From Myxococcales bacterium (GTDB lineage Bacteria > Myxococcota_A > Polyangia > Haliangiales > Haliangiaceae): a DNA stretch of 64,000 nucleotides. The translations under genes were made by a program, and so were the position numbers. The notes beneath the pieces were generated by a model. It did not search any database, had not been told where the DNA came from, and saw nothing but the letters and a program-made list of their open reading frames with translations. Every line of letters starts with the position of its first letter. Position 1 is the stretch's first letter. Below are positions 51,987 through 59,730 of this stretch, piece by piece. The stretch covers positions 1-64,000 of the forward strand of contig JADJJK010000075.1 of NCBI GenBank assembly GCA_016706545.1. Reading direction: 5' to 3'.

Positions 51987-52720
51987 CGCCGCTGCAGGCC
52001 TGGCCTGGCTGCGGGCCGAGGAGCGACCGCGGGCTTCTTTGCAGGTTCCTCGTCGTCGTCGTCGTCGTCATCGTCGTCATCGGCCTCGTCGTCGTCGTCG
52101 TCATCATCCTCGTCGTCGTCGTCGTCGTCGGCCTCGTCCTCATCCTCGTCGTCGTCGTCCAGCGCGACCTTCTTGCCGCGCGCCGGGGCATCCTCGTCCT
52201 CATCACCGGCGACCTCGTCGTCGGCCTCTTCTTCGACTTCCTCCTCATCGCCGGTACCAGCGCCCCGCACCGGCTTGACGTCGTCGTCCCCGGCCCACGG
52301 TCCGTCCTCCTCCTCGTCGGCTGGCCACTTGCTGGGCTCGTCTTCGTCCTCGTCTTCGTCATCATCCGGACGCCGAAGCGTGCCAGCAGACCAATCCTCA
52401 TCTTCTACGCCGAGCGGGCGACGCTCGTCCTCCTCCTCCTCTTCCTCTTCTTCTTCATCATCGTCGTCGTCGTCATCGTCGTCATCGTCGTCGTCGTCGT
52501 CGTCGTCATCGTCGTCATCGTCATCGTCGTCTTCATCGTCATCGGACTTGCCGGGACGTCGATCGAAGTCATCATCCTCGTCGTCATCGGCCAGCATGGG
52601 CGCGATGATGCTGAGCACGCCTTCGTCGTAGCGATCCAGGCCAGGGTCTTCGGCTAGCTCGGTCACGGGAGCGCTTTCGGTGAGAAGCAGGGTGGGTTCG
52701 ACGAGATCCAGCTCAGACAT
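51983..52720 (-). CDS. Extremely acidic protein with Asp/Glu runs
   Basis: A 245-residue protein. Residues 1-40 (MSELDLVEPTLLLTESAPVT and LDRYDEGVLSIIAPML) look ordered. Then come long Asp and Glu runs separated by short linkers such as RRPLGVEDEDWSAGTL, ending in KKPAVAPRPAARPGLQRR. The start at 52,720 has AGGAG six bases upstream; the ATG at 52,726 would touch it. In Myxococcus, CarD-type proteins pair an acidic stretch with a basic HMGA-like tail, and here a basic tail follows in another frame. Function is unknown; nucleoid or RNA-polymerase association would be a guess. Confidence 0.6.
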   Translation of the reverse strand: MSELDLVEPTLLLTESAPVTELAEDPGLDRYDEGVLSIIAPMLADDDEDDDFDRRPGKSDDDEDDDDDDDDDDDDDDDDDDDDDDDDDEEEEEEEEEDERRPLGVEDEDWSAGTLRRPDDDEDEDEDEPSKWPADEEEDGPWAGDDDVKPVRGAGTGDEEEVEEEADDEVAGDEDEDAPARGKKVALDDDDEDEDEADDDDDDEDDDDDDDEADDDDDDDDDDEEPAKKPAVAPRPAARPGLQRR

Positions 52721-52922
52721 GGTCATCTCCTGGCCAGAATTCTAAGCACGCATTTTTGGCCTTGTTCAAGCATGGGATCGGCGGTTTTCGCGCGCAGAAT
52801 CGCGCAAGTAGGGAGATCCGGATGGATCTGCCCCGCTTTTGGGGGGCAATTGGCAGCCCAACCAGCGCCCGACCAGCGCCGGTCCAGGGCGGGACCAGGG
52901 ACGACGGCCGCGACCCTCCCCC

Positions 52923-52952
52923 GCAGGACCTGGGAAACATCCCGGGTCCTGC
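52923..52952 (-). terminator. Hairpin downstream of the asparagine synthase gene
   Basis: Arms GCAGGACCTGGG (52,923-52,934) and CCCGGGTCCTGC (52,941-52,952) pair with one mismatch around a six-base loop, 45 bases beyond the asnB-like stop on the minus strand. There is no T tract. The rest of the 277-bp gap holds nothing I recognise. Confidence 0.35.
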
Positions 52953-52997
52953 CCGGTGCGTTGTCCTGCAAGGTCCCGGAACCTCGCAGCTCGCTGC

Positions 52998-55004
52998 TCA
53001 GCGGTAGTGACGGCCGCGGTGATCGATCACGGTCCGGACCGCCATGCCAAGGGGGGCGGGTGCCCCAGCCCCCAGCACCCGTTGCCACACGAGCTGCGTG
53101 GAGAGCACGCCCACCAGCGCCATGTTGTCCGCGTTGGAGAACTGGTGGCTATCGCCGCGGGCGCTGCACTTCTCCCACAGCTTGACCCCAGCGACCGGAT
53201 CGAACACACCAGCGTCGCGGAGCGATTGCTCGCTCATGACGTCCGTGATCCAGCCTGGCGCGTCGGCCCCCACGAACGCCAGCGCGTCGGGTGCGCGATA
53301 CGGCTGCTTGGGCCGCTTGCGGATCGCCTCCGGGATGAGCCCAGCGGCGATCCGCTTGAGCACGTGCTTCTCATCGAGGCCGCGGAGCTTGTACCCGTCA
53401 GGCAAGCGGCCGGCCAGCTCCATCACATCCCGATCGAGGAAGGGAAACCGCCCCTCCACGGAGTTGCCCATGAGCATGCGGTCGCCTTGCGCAGACAGCA
53501 GGTACCCGGACATGAGCGTGCGGATCTCCAGGTACTGATCTTGCGCCAGGTGGGTCCAGCCAGCGAAGTCGTCGGGCAGGTCGTCGGGCAGGCCCGAGGG
53601 GGCCAAGACCGCCTGGCGATGAGGCTCGGCCAAGAGCCGCTTGATGCCAGAGGTCGTTTGCCAGCGGAGCTGATGGCCAAACCCCGGCCGCTGCCAGTCC
53701 TCCAGCCCCTTGCCGAAGAAGGCCTGGGTCATGGCGCGCTGAGACACCGGGGAGCGCGCCAGGTACGGGTACAAGCGCTCGATGAGCCGCGGCCTGATGG
53801 TGGACGTGGGCTCGCGTGCCCAGAACCGACGCACCGCGCCCTCTCGGAAGAGATCGTAGCCGGCGAACATCTCGTCTGCCCCTTCGCCGGTGAGCACCAC
53901 CTTGATGCCGTGCTGACGCACCAGCCGAGAGAGCAAGAACATCGGCGCCGGGGCCGTCCGCAGCATGGGACGCTCCGCGAAGGCACACACCGCCGGGAAC
54001 ACCTCGGCGATGTCGCGGCGGCTCACCGTGACCTCATGGTGGGTGGCGCCGAGCTTGTCCGCCATCAGCTTCTGATACGGACCTTCGTCATACTCGGCAT
54101 CGGCGAAGCGCAGCGAGAAGGTGTGGAAGCCCTCCCCCTTGGCTCGACGGCCCAGCGTGGCGATGAGCGAGCTGTCCAGCCCGCCGGAGAGGTAGCTGCC
54201 CACCTCCACGTCTGCGCGCAGCATGCGCAGCTCGGTGGCGCGCGCGAGCGCCGCCCGCACCGCCTCCTCGGCGTCCGCCAGGCGGCCCGGGAAGTCTCCG
54301 GAGAACTGCGGCGTCCAGTAGGCGTGCTCCTCGACGGAGAACTTGGTCCCCTGCGCCGGGTTGGCCAGCTTGTAGGTGCGAACGTGGCCAGGCCGCACCT
54401 CGGACACGCCGGCGAAGGCGGTGCGCGGCGCGATCATCGTCCACCAGGTGAAGCACTGGTCGAGCCCCTGTGGATCGAACGCGCGCGGCAGCTCCGGCGC
54501 CGCCGCGAAGATCGCCTTGACCTCGCTGCCGAACACGAGCTGGCCGTCTTTTTCGGCGTAGTACAGCGGGCGCACGCCCACCCGGTCGCGGGTCAGCACC
54601 AGCTCTTGCCGACGAGGGTTCCACAGCGCAAAGGCCCACTGGCCGTTGAACCGGTCGAGCGCGGCCTCGCCCCACTCTTCCCAGGCGTGGACGATCACCT
54701 CGGTGTCGCTGCGGGTGCGAAAGTGATGCCCGAGCGCGGTGAGCTGCTGGCGCAGCTCGAGGTAGTTGAAGATCTCGCCGTTGAAGACGATCCACATGCT
54801 GTCGTCTTCGTTGCCCAGCGGCTGCTGGCCCGAGGCGAGATCGATGATGGACAGCCGGGCGTGCGCCAGGCCCACCCGATCATCGAGGAAGATCCCCAGC
54901 TCGTCGGGGCCGCGATGCAGCATCGCCGACAGCGCCCGCTCGAGCGCCGCGCGCTCGGGCCGACGTTCACCATCTAGACTCACTCGACCTGCGATGCCGC
55001 ACAC
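52998..55004 (-). CDS. asnB: Glutamine-hydrolysing asparagine synthase-like amidotransferase
   Basis: A 668-residue enzyme. The start codon is a GTG (55,002-55,004) followed at once by Cys2 of the class II glutaminase (CGIAGRVSLDGE); RGPDELG, VFNGEIFNY and DRFNGQWAFALW follow. The C-terminal synthetase has the PP-loop SYLSGGLDSSLI and LTGEGADEMFAGYD. It transfers ammonia from glutamine to an adenylated carboxylate. AsnB paralogues of this kind are common in surface-polysaccharide clusters, and the divergent NeuD-like and glycosyltransferase genes fit such a role. The open frame extends upstream, but nothing before Cys2 would survive in an active enzyme. Confidence 0.92.
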   Translation of the reverse strand: MCGIAGRVSLDGERRPERAALERALSAMLHRGPDELGIFLDDRVGLAHARLSIIDLASGQQPLGNEDDSMWIVFNGEIFNYLELRQQLTALGHHFRTRSDTEVIVHAWEEWGEAALDRFNGQWAFALWNPRRQELVLTRDRVGVRPLYYAEKDGQLVFGSEVKAIFAAAPELPRAFDPQGLDQCFTWWTMIAPRTAFAGVSEVRPGHVRTYKLANPAQGTKFSVEEHAYWTPQFSGDFPGRLADAEEAVRAALARATELRMLRADVEVGSYLSGGLDSSLIATLGRRAKGEGFHTFSLRFADAEYDEGPYQKLMADKLGATHHEVTVSRRDIAEVFPAVCAFAERPMLRTAPAPMFLLSRLVRQHGIKVVLTGEGADEMFAGYDLFREGAVRRFWAREPTSTIRPRLIERLYPYLARSPVSQRAMTQAFFGKGLEDWQRPGFGHQLRWQTTSGIKRLLAEPHRQAVLAPSGLPDDLPDDFAGWTHLAQDQYLEIRTLMSGYLLSAQGDRMLMGNSVEGRFPFLDRDVMELAGRLPDGYKLRGLDEKHVLKRIAAGLIPEAIRKRPKQPYRAPDALAFVGADAPGWITDVMSEQSLRDAGVFDPVAGVKLWEKCSARGDSHQFSNADNMALVGVLSTQLVWQRVLGAGAPAPLGMAVRTVIDHRGRHYR

Positions 55005-55078
55005 GCTCGCATGATACACCGCGGCGCGCAGCCTGGCGCCGGGTTTGACCGCCGGCCCAGCTCGCGCAACAATGCGCC

Positions 55079-55735
55079 GTGGACCACCCCGCGCGGAGGA
55101 CAGCGCCATCGCGGCTACATGTGGTCGGCGCGGGCGGTCACGCCAAGGTGGTGCTCGCCGCGGCGCAGTCGCAGGGCTGGCTGCCCGAATCCCTGACGCT
55201 GGTGGACGACGACCCAGCCGCGCAAGGGCGTGTGCTCCTTGGGCTCACGGTCTCCGGGACCAGCGCGCCGGTGCTGGCAGACCCAGCCGCGCTGGCGGTG
55301 CTCGCCATTGGCGGAAACCAGATCCGCGCCGCGCTGGCCCGCTCGGCCCTTTGCCAGTTCGCGATCTTGCAGCACGCGAGCGCGGTGGTCCACGCCTCCG
55401 CGCGGCTCGGCGCCGGCACCGTGGTGTTCGCGGGAGCGGTGGTCCAACCAGACGCCGTGCTGGGCCGGCACGTGATCGTCAACACCGGGGCCTCCATCGA
55501 CCACGACTGCCAGCTCGGCGACGCCGTCCACCTCGCGCCCGGCGTCAGGCTCGCCGGCGCGGTCCGCATCGGCGCCCGCAGCTTCGTCGGCATCGGCGCG
55601 GTGATCGTGCCGGGGGTCTCCATCGGCGAAGACGTCATCATCGGCGCGGGCGCCGCGGTGACCCGAGATCTGCCAAGCGGGGTCACCGCGGTGGGCGTGC
55701 CGGCGCGCATCCTGGCCGCGCGATCTACCTCATGA
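55079..55735 (+). CDS. NeuD/PglD-type sugar O- or N-acyltransferase
   Basis: A 218-residue enzyme with an N-terminal Rossmann-like domain (LHVVGAGGHAKVVLAAAQ, LTLVDDDP) and a left-handed beta-helix of hexapeptide repeats (AILQHASAVVHASARLGAGT, HVIVNTGASIDHDCQLGDAV, VGIGAVIVPGVSIGEDVIIG). His in SIDHDC is the likely catalytic base. It would acetylate an amino sugar during glycan synthesis using acetyl-CoA. The start is the GTG at 55,079. The stop overlaps the glycosyltransferase start by four bases (ATGA). Confidence 0.88.
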   Translation: MDHPARRTAPSRLHVVGAGGHAKVVLAAAQSQGWLPESLTLVDDDPAAQGRVLLGLTVSGTSAPVLADPAALAVLAIGGNQIRAALARSALCQFAILQHASAVVHASARLGAGTVVFAGAVVQPDAVLGRHVIVNTGASIDHDCQLGDAVHLAPGVRLAGAVRIGARSFVGIGAVIVPGVSIGEDVIIGAGAAVTRDLPSGVTAVGVPARILAARSTS

Positions 55736-56856
55736 CCCCAAAGCGCGTGATGGTGCTCGGCGGCTGGGCCCCGTCGCTCATCAAGTTCCGGGGGCCGCTC
55801 CTGGCGGCGATGGTGGCGCGCGGGCACCAGGTCTTCGCCATGGCCGCGCAGGCAGATCCTGCCACCGTCGAGGAGCTGCGCCGGTTGGGGGTCTCGTTCA
55901 CCGAGCTGCCGCTCGAGCGCGCCAGCGCAGATCCGCTACAAGACGCCAGGCTGTTCGCGGAGCTGGTGCGCAGGTTTCGCGCCACCCGGCCCGACACCGT
56001 GCTGGCGTATACCGTCAAGCCGGTGGTCTACGGCTGCCTGGCAGCGCGCGCCGCTGGCGTCCCGCACCGCGCCGCCATGCTCACCGGGCTAGGGTACGCC
56101 TTCGCCGAGCCGACGAACTGGAAGCACCGCGCGGTGGGGCAGGTGGCGCGCGGGCTGCTCAAGGCCTCGCTGGCGGGCTGCCAGACCGTGTTGCTGCAGA
56201 ACCCCGATGACCGCGACGAGCTGCTCCGCCGAGGGCTCCTCGCGCGGCGCAGCCAGGTGGTGGTGACCCGCGGCAGCGGCGTGGACCTGACGCACTACGC
56301 GCGCGCGCCGCTCCCCGACGGGCCGCCGCGCTTCCTGTTCGTCGGGCGGCTCCTGGCGGAGAAGGGGATCCGCGAGTACGTGGAGCTGGCCCGCCAGCTC
56401 CGCGTCACCCACCCGCAGGCGCGCTTTGGCGTGGTCGGGTGGATCGACGAGAACCCTGGCAGCGTGCGCGCCAGCGAGCTGGCGCAGTGGATCGAGGAAG
56501 GCGTCATCGAGTACGCCGGCGCCCTCACCGACGTGCGGCCCGCGCTGGCGCGCGCCCACGTCCTGGTCCTTCCGTCCTACCGTGAGGGCACGCCGCGGTC
56601 GGTGCTGGAGGCGATGAGCATGGGGCGCGCGGTGATCACCACCGACGCCCCGGGCTGCCGCGAGACCGTGGTCCACGACGAGAGCGGCCTGGTGGTGCCG
56701 GTCCGCGACGCCGCGGCGCTGGTGGCCGCCGGCAGGCGCTTGCTCGATACGCCCGGGCTCTTGCCCCGCCTCGCCGAGGCTGGGCAACAGCGCGCCCGCG
56801 CGCTCTACGACGCGGCGGCGGTGGCCGCTCACGTGCTCGACTCGCTCCAGCTCTGA
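55732..56856 (+). CDS. GT4-type glycosyltransferase
   Basis: A 374-residue GT-B fold enzyme. The N-terminal domain (VMVLGGWAPSLIKFRGPLLA, TVKPVVYGCLAARAAGVPHR) binds acceptor, and the C-terminal domain has RFLFVGRLLAEKGIREYVEL and the nucleotide-sugar site LPSYREGTPRSVLEAMSMGR followed by VITTDAPGCRETV. The sequence resembles WbbU/PglA-like transferases that add a first sugar to a lipid carrier. It is translationally coupled to the acyltransferase. No RBS is needed if reinitiation occurs at the overlap. Confidence 0.88.
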   Translation: MTPKRVMVLGGWAPSLIKFRGPLLAAMVARGHQVFAMAAQADPATVEELRRLGVSFTELPLERASADPLQDARLFAELVRRFRATRPDTVLAYTVKPVVYGCLAARAAGVPHRAAMLTGLGYAFAEPTNWKHRAVGQVARGLLKASLAGCQTVLLQNPDDRDELLRRGLLARRSQVVVTRGSGVDLTHYARAPLPDGPPRFLFVGRLLAEKGIREYVELARQLRVTHPQARFGVVGWIDENPGSVRASELAQWIEEGVIEYAGALTDVRPALARAHVLVLPSYREGTPRSVLEAMSMGRAVITTDAPGCRETVVHDESGLVVPVRDAAALVAAGRRLLDTPGLLPRLAEAGQQRARALYDAAAVAAHVLDSLQL

Positions 56857-56914
56857 GGCGACCTCGCGGCGCGCAGGCGACCGGCAGCGCGCAGGCGACC
56901 TCGCGCCGCGCAGG

Positions 56915-58039
56915 CTACTGGGCCAGCGCGCCCACGTTGAACGTGTCCTCGGCGGAGTAGCTCTCGACGATCGGCGTCAACCGCTGCGCGAACAGCGACA
57001 TCTGGTACTCGGCGCCGAGGTTTGGACGCCAGGACGCCAGAAAGCCCGGGGCCTCCAGATCGATCGCGAGCTTGGTGAGCTTGGTGTCGGTGAGGTAGTT
57101 CTTCGAGGCACTCACGCTGTAGCTCCAACCGTTGCTGGCGCTGACCGACAAGGACAGCGTGTCGAGCTCGGCGCGCGAAGCCCATGACAGGGTGGCCCGC
57201 CCCTGATCGATCAAGAAGGCGTGCCCCGGGAGCGGATCCCAGAACGTCACGCTGGTGTCATCGCCCACGCGGAAGGGCCGGCGTGAGGTGCGCATCGATT
57301 GCCGGGCGCCGGCGAGGAGCTGGGCGCGCAGCGACACCTCCTGGACGAGGTCTCCGCCGAGCAGCGAGGACGGCACCACCTTGACAGCGGTCATGGCGCC
57401 TCGATAGATCTGCGCCTGCGGATCCAGCCGCGGGCTGACCAGCAGCGTGGCGGCCGACAAGACCTCGCCCGCGCGAGGGTTGGTGGCCGTGAACGCGGCG
57501 TCGACCAGCGCGGTGCCCTGGGTCGACAGATCGATGGCAGGCAACGTCAGGTTCGACGAGATCGCCAGCGAGCGCTGCACGTAGATGCGGTCCGTCGATA
57601 CGGCCACCAGATCCGCGGCGCCAGCGGGGACTTTCAGGGTGAAGGTCCAGTCCTCGTTGACCGAGGCGGTGGTAGCGGCGCCAAGCGTCACCCGACCTGG
57701 CTGCTTCATCGTGCCGGTCACCGTCAAGGGCGTCGCGGGAACCGCGCAGTACCCCTTCACCATGAGCGCATCCTCCAGGGTCCACGACGTGATCTGCACG
57801 GTCTCCGCGCAGACCACCATCACCGAGTACGCACCCCCGACCCGGGCTTCGTAGGCGGCGTCGCTGACCTTGGTCGCCGCCAGCCAGTCGCCGCTCGTGC
57901 CCTCGCGGTACGCGACGAGGAGCGGCGCAACTCCCGTGGAGATCGAGATCGTGCGCTTGGAGGTCGGCTCCGGATCAACAGGTTCCTTGGAATCGAGGCA
58001 AGCAGAGAGACAGGCTAACGCCACCAGTGAATATTTCAT
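56915..58039 (-). CDS. Putative lipoprotein, tandem paralogue A
   Basis: A 374-residue lipoprotein with lipobox ALACLSAC (about residues 7-14). Several beta-rich segments (APLLVAYREGTSGDWLAATK, GAYSVMVVCAE, RRPFRVGDDTSVTFWDPLPG, DPQAQIYRGAMTAVKVVPSS) have clear counterparts in the protein encoded next to it at 58,183-59,433. The two are diverged paralogues. The domain type is not known to me. The ATG at 58,039 directly precedes the signal peptide. Confidence 0.72.
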   Translation of the reverse strand: MKYSLVALACLSACLDSKEPVDPEPTSKRTISISTGVAPLLVAYREGTSGDWLAATKVSDAAYEARVGGAYSVMVVCAETVQITSWTLEDALMVKGYCAVPATPLTVTGTMKQPGRVTLGAATTASVNEDWTFTLKVPAGAADLVAVSTDRIYVQRSLAISSNLTLPAIDLSTQGTALVDAAFTATNPRAGEVLSAATLLVSPRLDPQAQIYRGAMTAVKVVPSSLLGGDLVQEVSLRAQLLAGARQSMRTSRRPFRVGDDTSVTFWDPLPGHAFLIDQGRATLSWASRAELDTLSLSVSASNGWSYSVSASKNYLTDTKLTKLAIDLEAPGFLASWRPNLGAEYQMSLFAQRLTPIVESYSAEDTFNVGALAQ

Positions 58040-58109
58040 TGTGGGCCCGCGAAGAAGCAAGCTGCATGCCACGCTCACCTGACTGACCGATGGCAGGCGA
58101 GCGGCGCGT

Positions 58110-58165
58110 CTGCCTGTCGAGGATCTGCCGCTTGCTGTCAAAGCGCACCACAACCTGACAGGCAG
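58110..58165. promoter_or_regulatory. Inverted repeat CTGCCTGTC / GACAGGCAG between lipoprotein genes
   Basis: A perfect 9-bp inverted repeat with a 38-base spacer in the gap between the two paralogous genes. It may be the end of one transcript, a leader structure of the other, or an operator. Confidence 0.3.
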
Positions 58166-58182
58166 GTGACTTGCGCTCTACA

Positions 58183-59433
58183 TCAGAGCGCGCCGAGGCG
58201 AGCAGCACGAGCGCGCGTCGCCTGGCGAGTCGAACGGATGGATGGCGCGTCCGGCGCTGCGCTCTGCCTCCACAGGTCCCGTCCTGTGCCGGCCGTCACG
58301 TTGAACTGGTCGCTGTAGGTGTATCCGTCCCGGGCCGCGCCCTGGCGCGAGAGCAAGGTCATCATCGAGTACGGCCCGCTGAGGTCGGGCGCCCACTCGG
58401 GCAAGAACCCGGGCGCATCAAAGGCAAACGTGACCTGCGACGGCGAGGTCTGCTCGAGGTAGCTCCTCGAGAGATCGATGGCGGCGTACCTGCCCTGCTC
58501 GTCGGTGAGATCGAAGTAGGCGTAGTCGACCAGGGCCAGGGACTGCCAGCTCGCGCTGGCCCGGCCCTGACCATCGAGGCCAAGCTGCAGCCCCTGGAAC
58601 GGATCCCAGAAGGTCACGCCGGTCCCGTCTCCGAGATGAAAAGGACGCCGCGAGCTGCGAAAGACATAGCTCGTGTCCCCAAAGCCCTCGGAGCGAAGCG
58701 ACACCTCCTGGACCAGCGCTTCATCGAGCACCGCGTCAGGGACGACCTTGGCCGAGGTCATCGGCCCGCGATAGATCTGGGCTTGCGGATCGATCTGCGG
58801 GCTCACCAGGAACACGCCGACGTGGGGCGTCTCCCCGGGGAACGAGTTGGTGGGCGTGAAGGTGACGCTCGCCAGCGGCTGGCCCTCCGCCACGGCGTCG
58901 AGGGCGGGGAGCTCGACGGGCCCAAACACGTCGACGTCTCGGCGCACCGCGACGTGCGTGTCGCTGACCGCGGTCACGTCGTACCGCTTGACCGGCACGA
59001 GCGTCTCGAAGTCCCACTTGGGCCTCGTAGATCGGACGCGAAACGGGCCCACCGAGACGGTGCCAGACTGCACCATCGAGCTTCGCACGCTGAAGGACTC
59101 CTCCTCCTTGAAGCCGCAGTACACGTCCACCTGGGGCGCGTCATCGAGCGTGAGTCCAACGATGGTGGAGAACGGGCCAGACTCTGACACGCACACCGTC
59201 ATCACCGAATATGGCCCGCTGACCTCCGCCTGATACCGCAGCGGGCCCATCCGGGTGGCTGGTTGCCAGGGGCCGGCCCCCTGGCGAAAGACCACCAGCG
59301 ACGGTTCCGCGTTGGCGACGATGGAGATCGTGGTGGCCGCCGCCTTGACGTCCGCGTTCGTTGAGCCCAGGCCGCTGGAAGAGGCATCCACGCAGGCCGC
59401 CAGGGAACACACCGCAAGAAGAGGGAGCTTCAT
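58183..59433 (-). CDS. Putative lipoprotein, tandem paralogue B
   Basis: A 416-residue lipoprotein with lipobox VCSLAAC (about residues 8-14). Shared blocks with paralogue A are EPSLVVFRQGAGPWQPATRM, SGPYSVMTVCVSE, IDPQAQIYRGPMTSAKVVPD and SRRPFHLGDGTGVTFWDPFQ, in the same order. The C terminus has an extra basic tail (SIRSTRQATRARAARLGAL) that may not belong to the fold. Co-directional with A and with the 1,097-residue lipoprotein gene. Its function is unknown. Confidence 0.72.
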   Translation of the reverse strand: MKLPLLAVCSLAACVDASSSGLGSTNADVKAAATTISIVANAEPSLVVFRQGAGPWQPATRMGPLRYQAEVSGPYSVMTVCVSESGPFSTIVGLTLDDAPQVDVYCGFKEEESFSVRSSMVQSGTVSVGPFRVRSTRPKWDFETLVPVKRYDVTAVSDTHVAVRRDVDVFGPVELPALDAVAEGQPLASVTFTPTNSFPGETPHVGVFLVSPQIDPQAQIYRGPMTSAKVVPDAVLDEALVQEVSLRSEGFGDTSYVFRSSRRPFHLGDGTGVTFWDPFQGLQLGLDGQGRASASWQSLALVDYAYFDLTDEQGRYAAIDLSRSYLEQTSPSQVTFAFDAPGFLPEWAPDLSGPYSMMTLLSRQGAARDGYTYSDQFNVTAGTGRDLWRQSAAPDAPSIRSTRQATRARAARLGAL

Positions 59434-59468
59434 CCCCTGGCGATGAGCAAGGCCTGTGCCTCCGAGCT

Positions 59469-59485
59469 ACGTGGTCCAACCACGT
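59469..59485. promoter_or_regulatory. Dyad ACGTGGT-CCA-ACCACGT
   Basis: A perfect 7-bp inverted repeat with a three-base centre, 36 bases upstream of the paralogue B start. The form and position suit an operator. No regulator is adjacent. Confidence 0.4.
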
Positions 59486-59520
59486 CATCACGCGCACAGG
59501 TTCTTCATCTGCTCACGCCC

Positions 59521-59575
59521 CGGGCATGCGTCGGGCACGCCTCGGGCATGCGTCGGGCATGCGTCGGGCACGCCT
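59521..59575. repeat. 11-bp tandem repeat, five units
   Basis: Units CGGGCATGCGT and CGGGCACGCCT alternate over five copies in the 297-bp gap between two lipoprotein genes. Unlike other repeats in the window the unit is not a multiple of three, as expected for DNA that is not translated. Nothing else was recognised in this gap apart from the dyad nearer the paralogue B start. Confidence 0.75.
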
Positions 59576-59730
59576 CGCGTGACGAATGCCACATGTGCCC
59601 AGCAGCCTGAGACGCCGACGCCGCATCGGAAACCTGAAGCGAGCTCTCGAGAAGTCGAGAGCCAGCCGAAGGCAGCACGACATGCCTGTCGCGATCTCTT
59701 CGGCCTCCGAAGACGCGATCCAGGTGGCGG

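Noticed and set aside
52405..52587. Ser-rich or Met/Thr-rich frames opposite the acidic protein
   Set aside because: They are the other-strand and other-frame readings of GAC/GAC/GAT runs. The acidic frame has a ribosome-binding site and an ordered N terminus.
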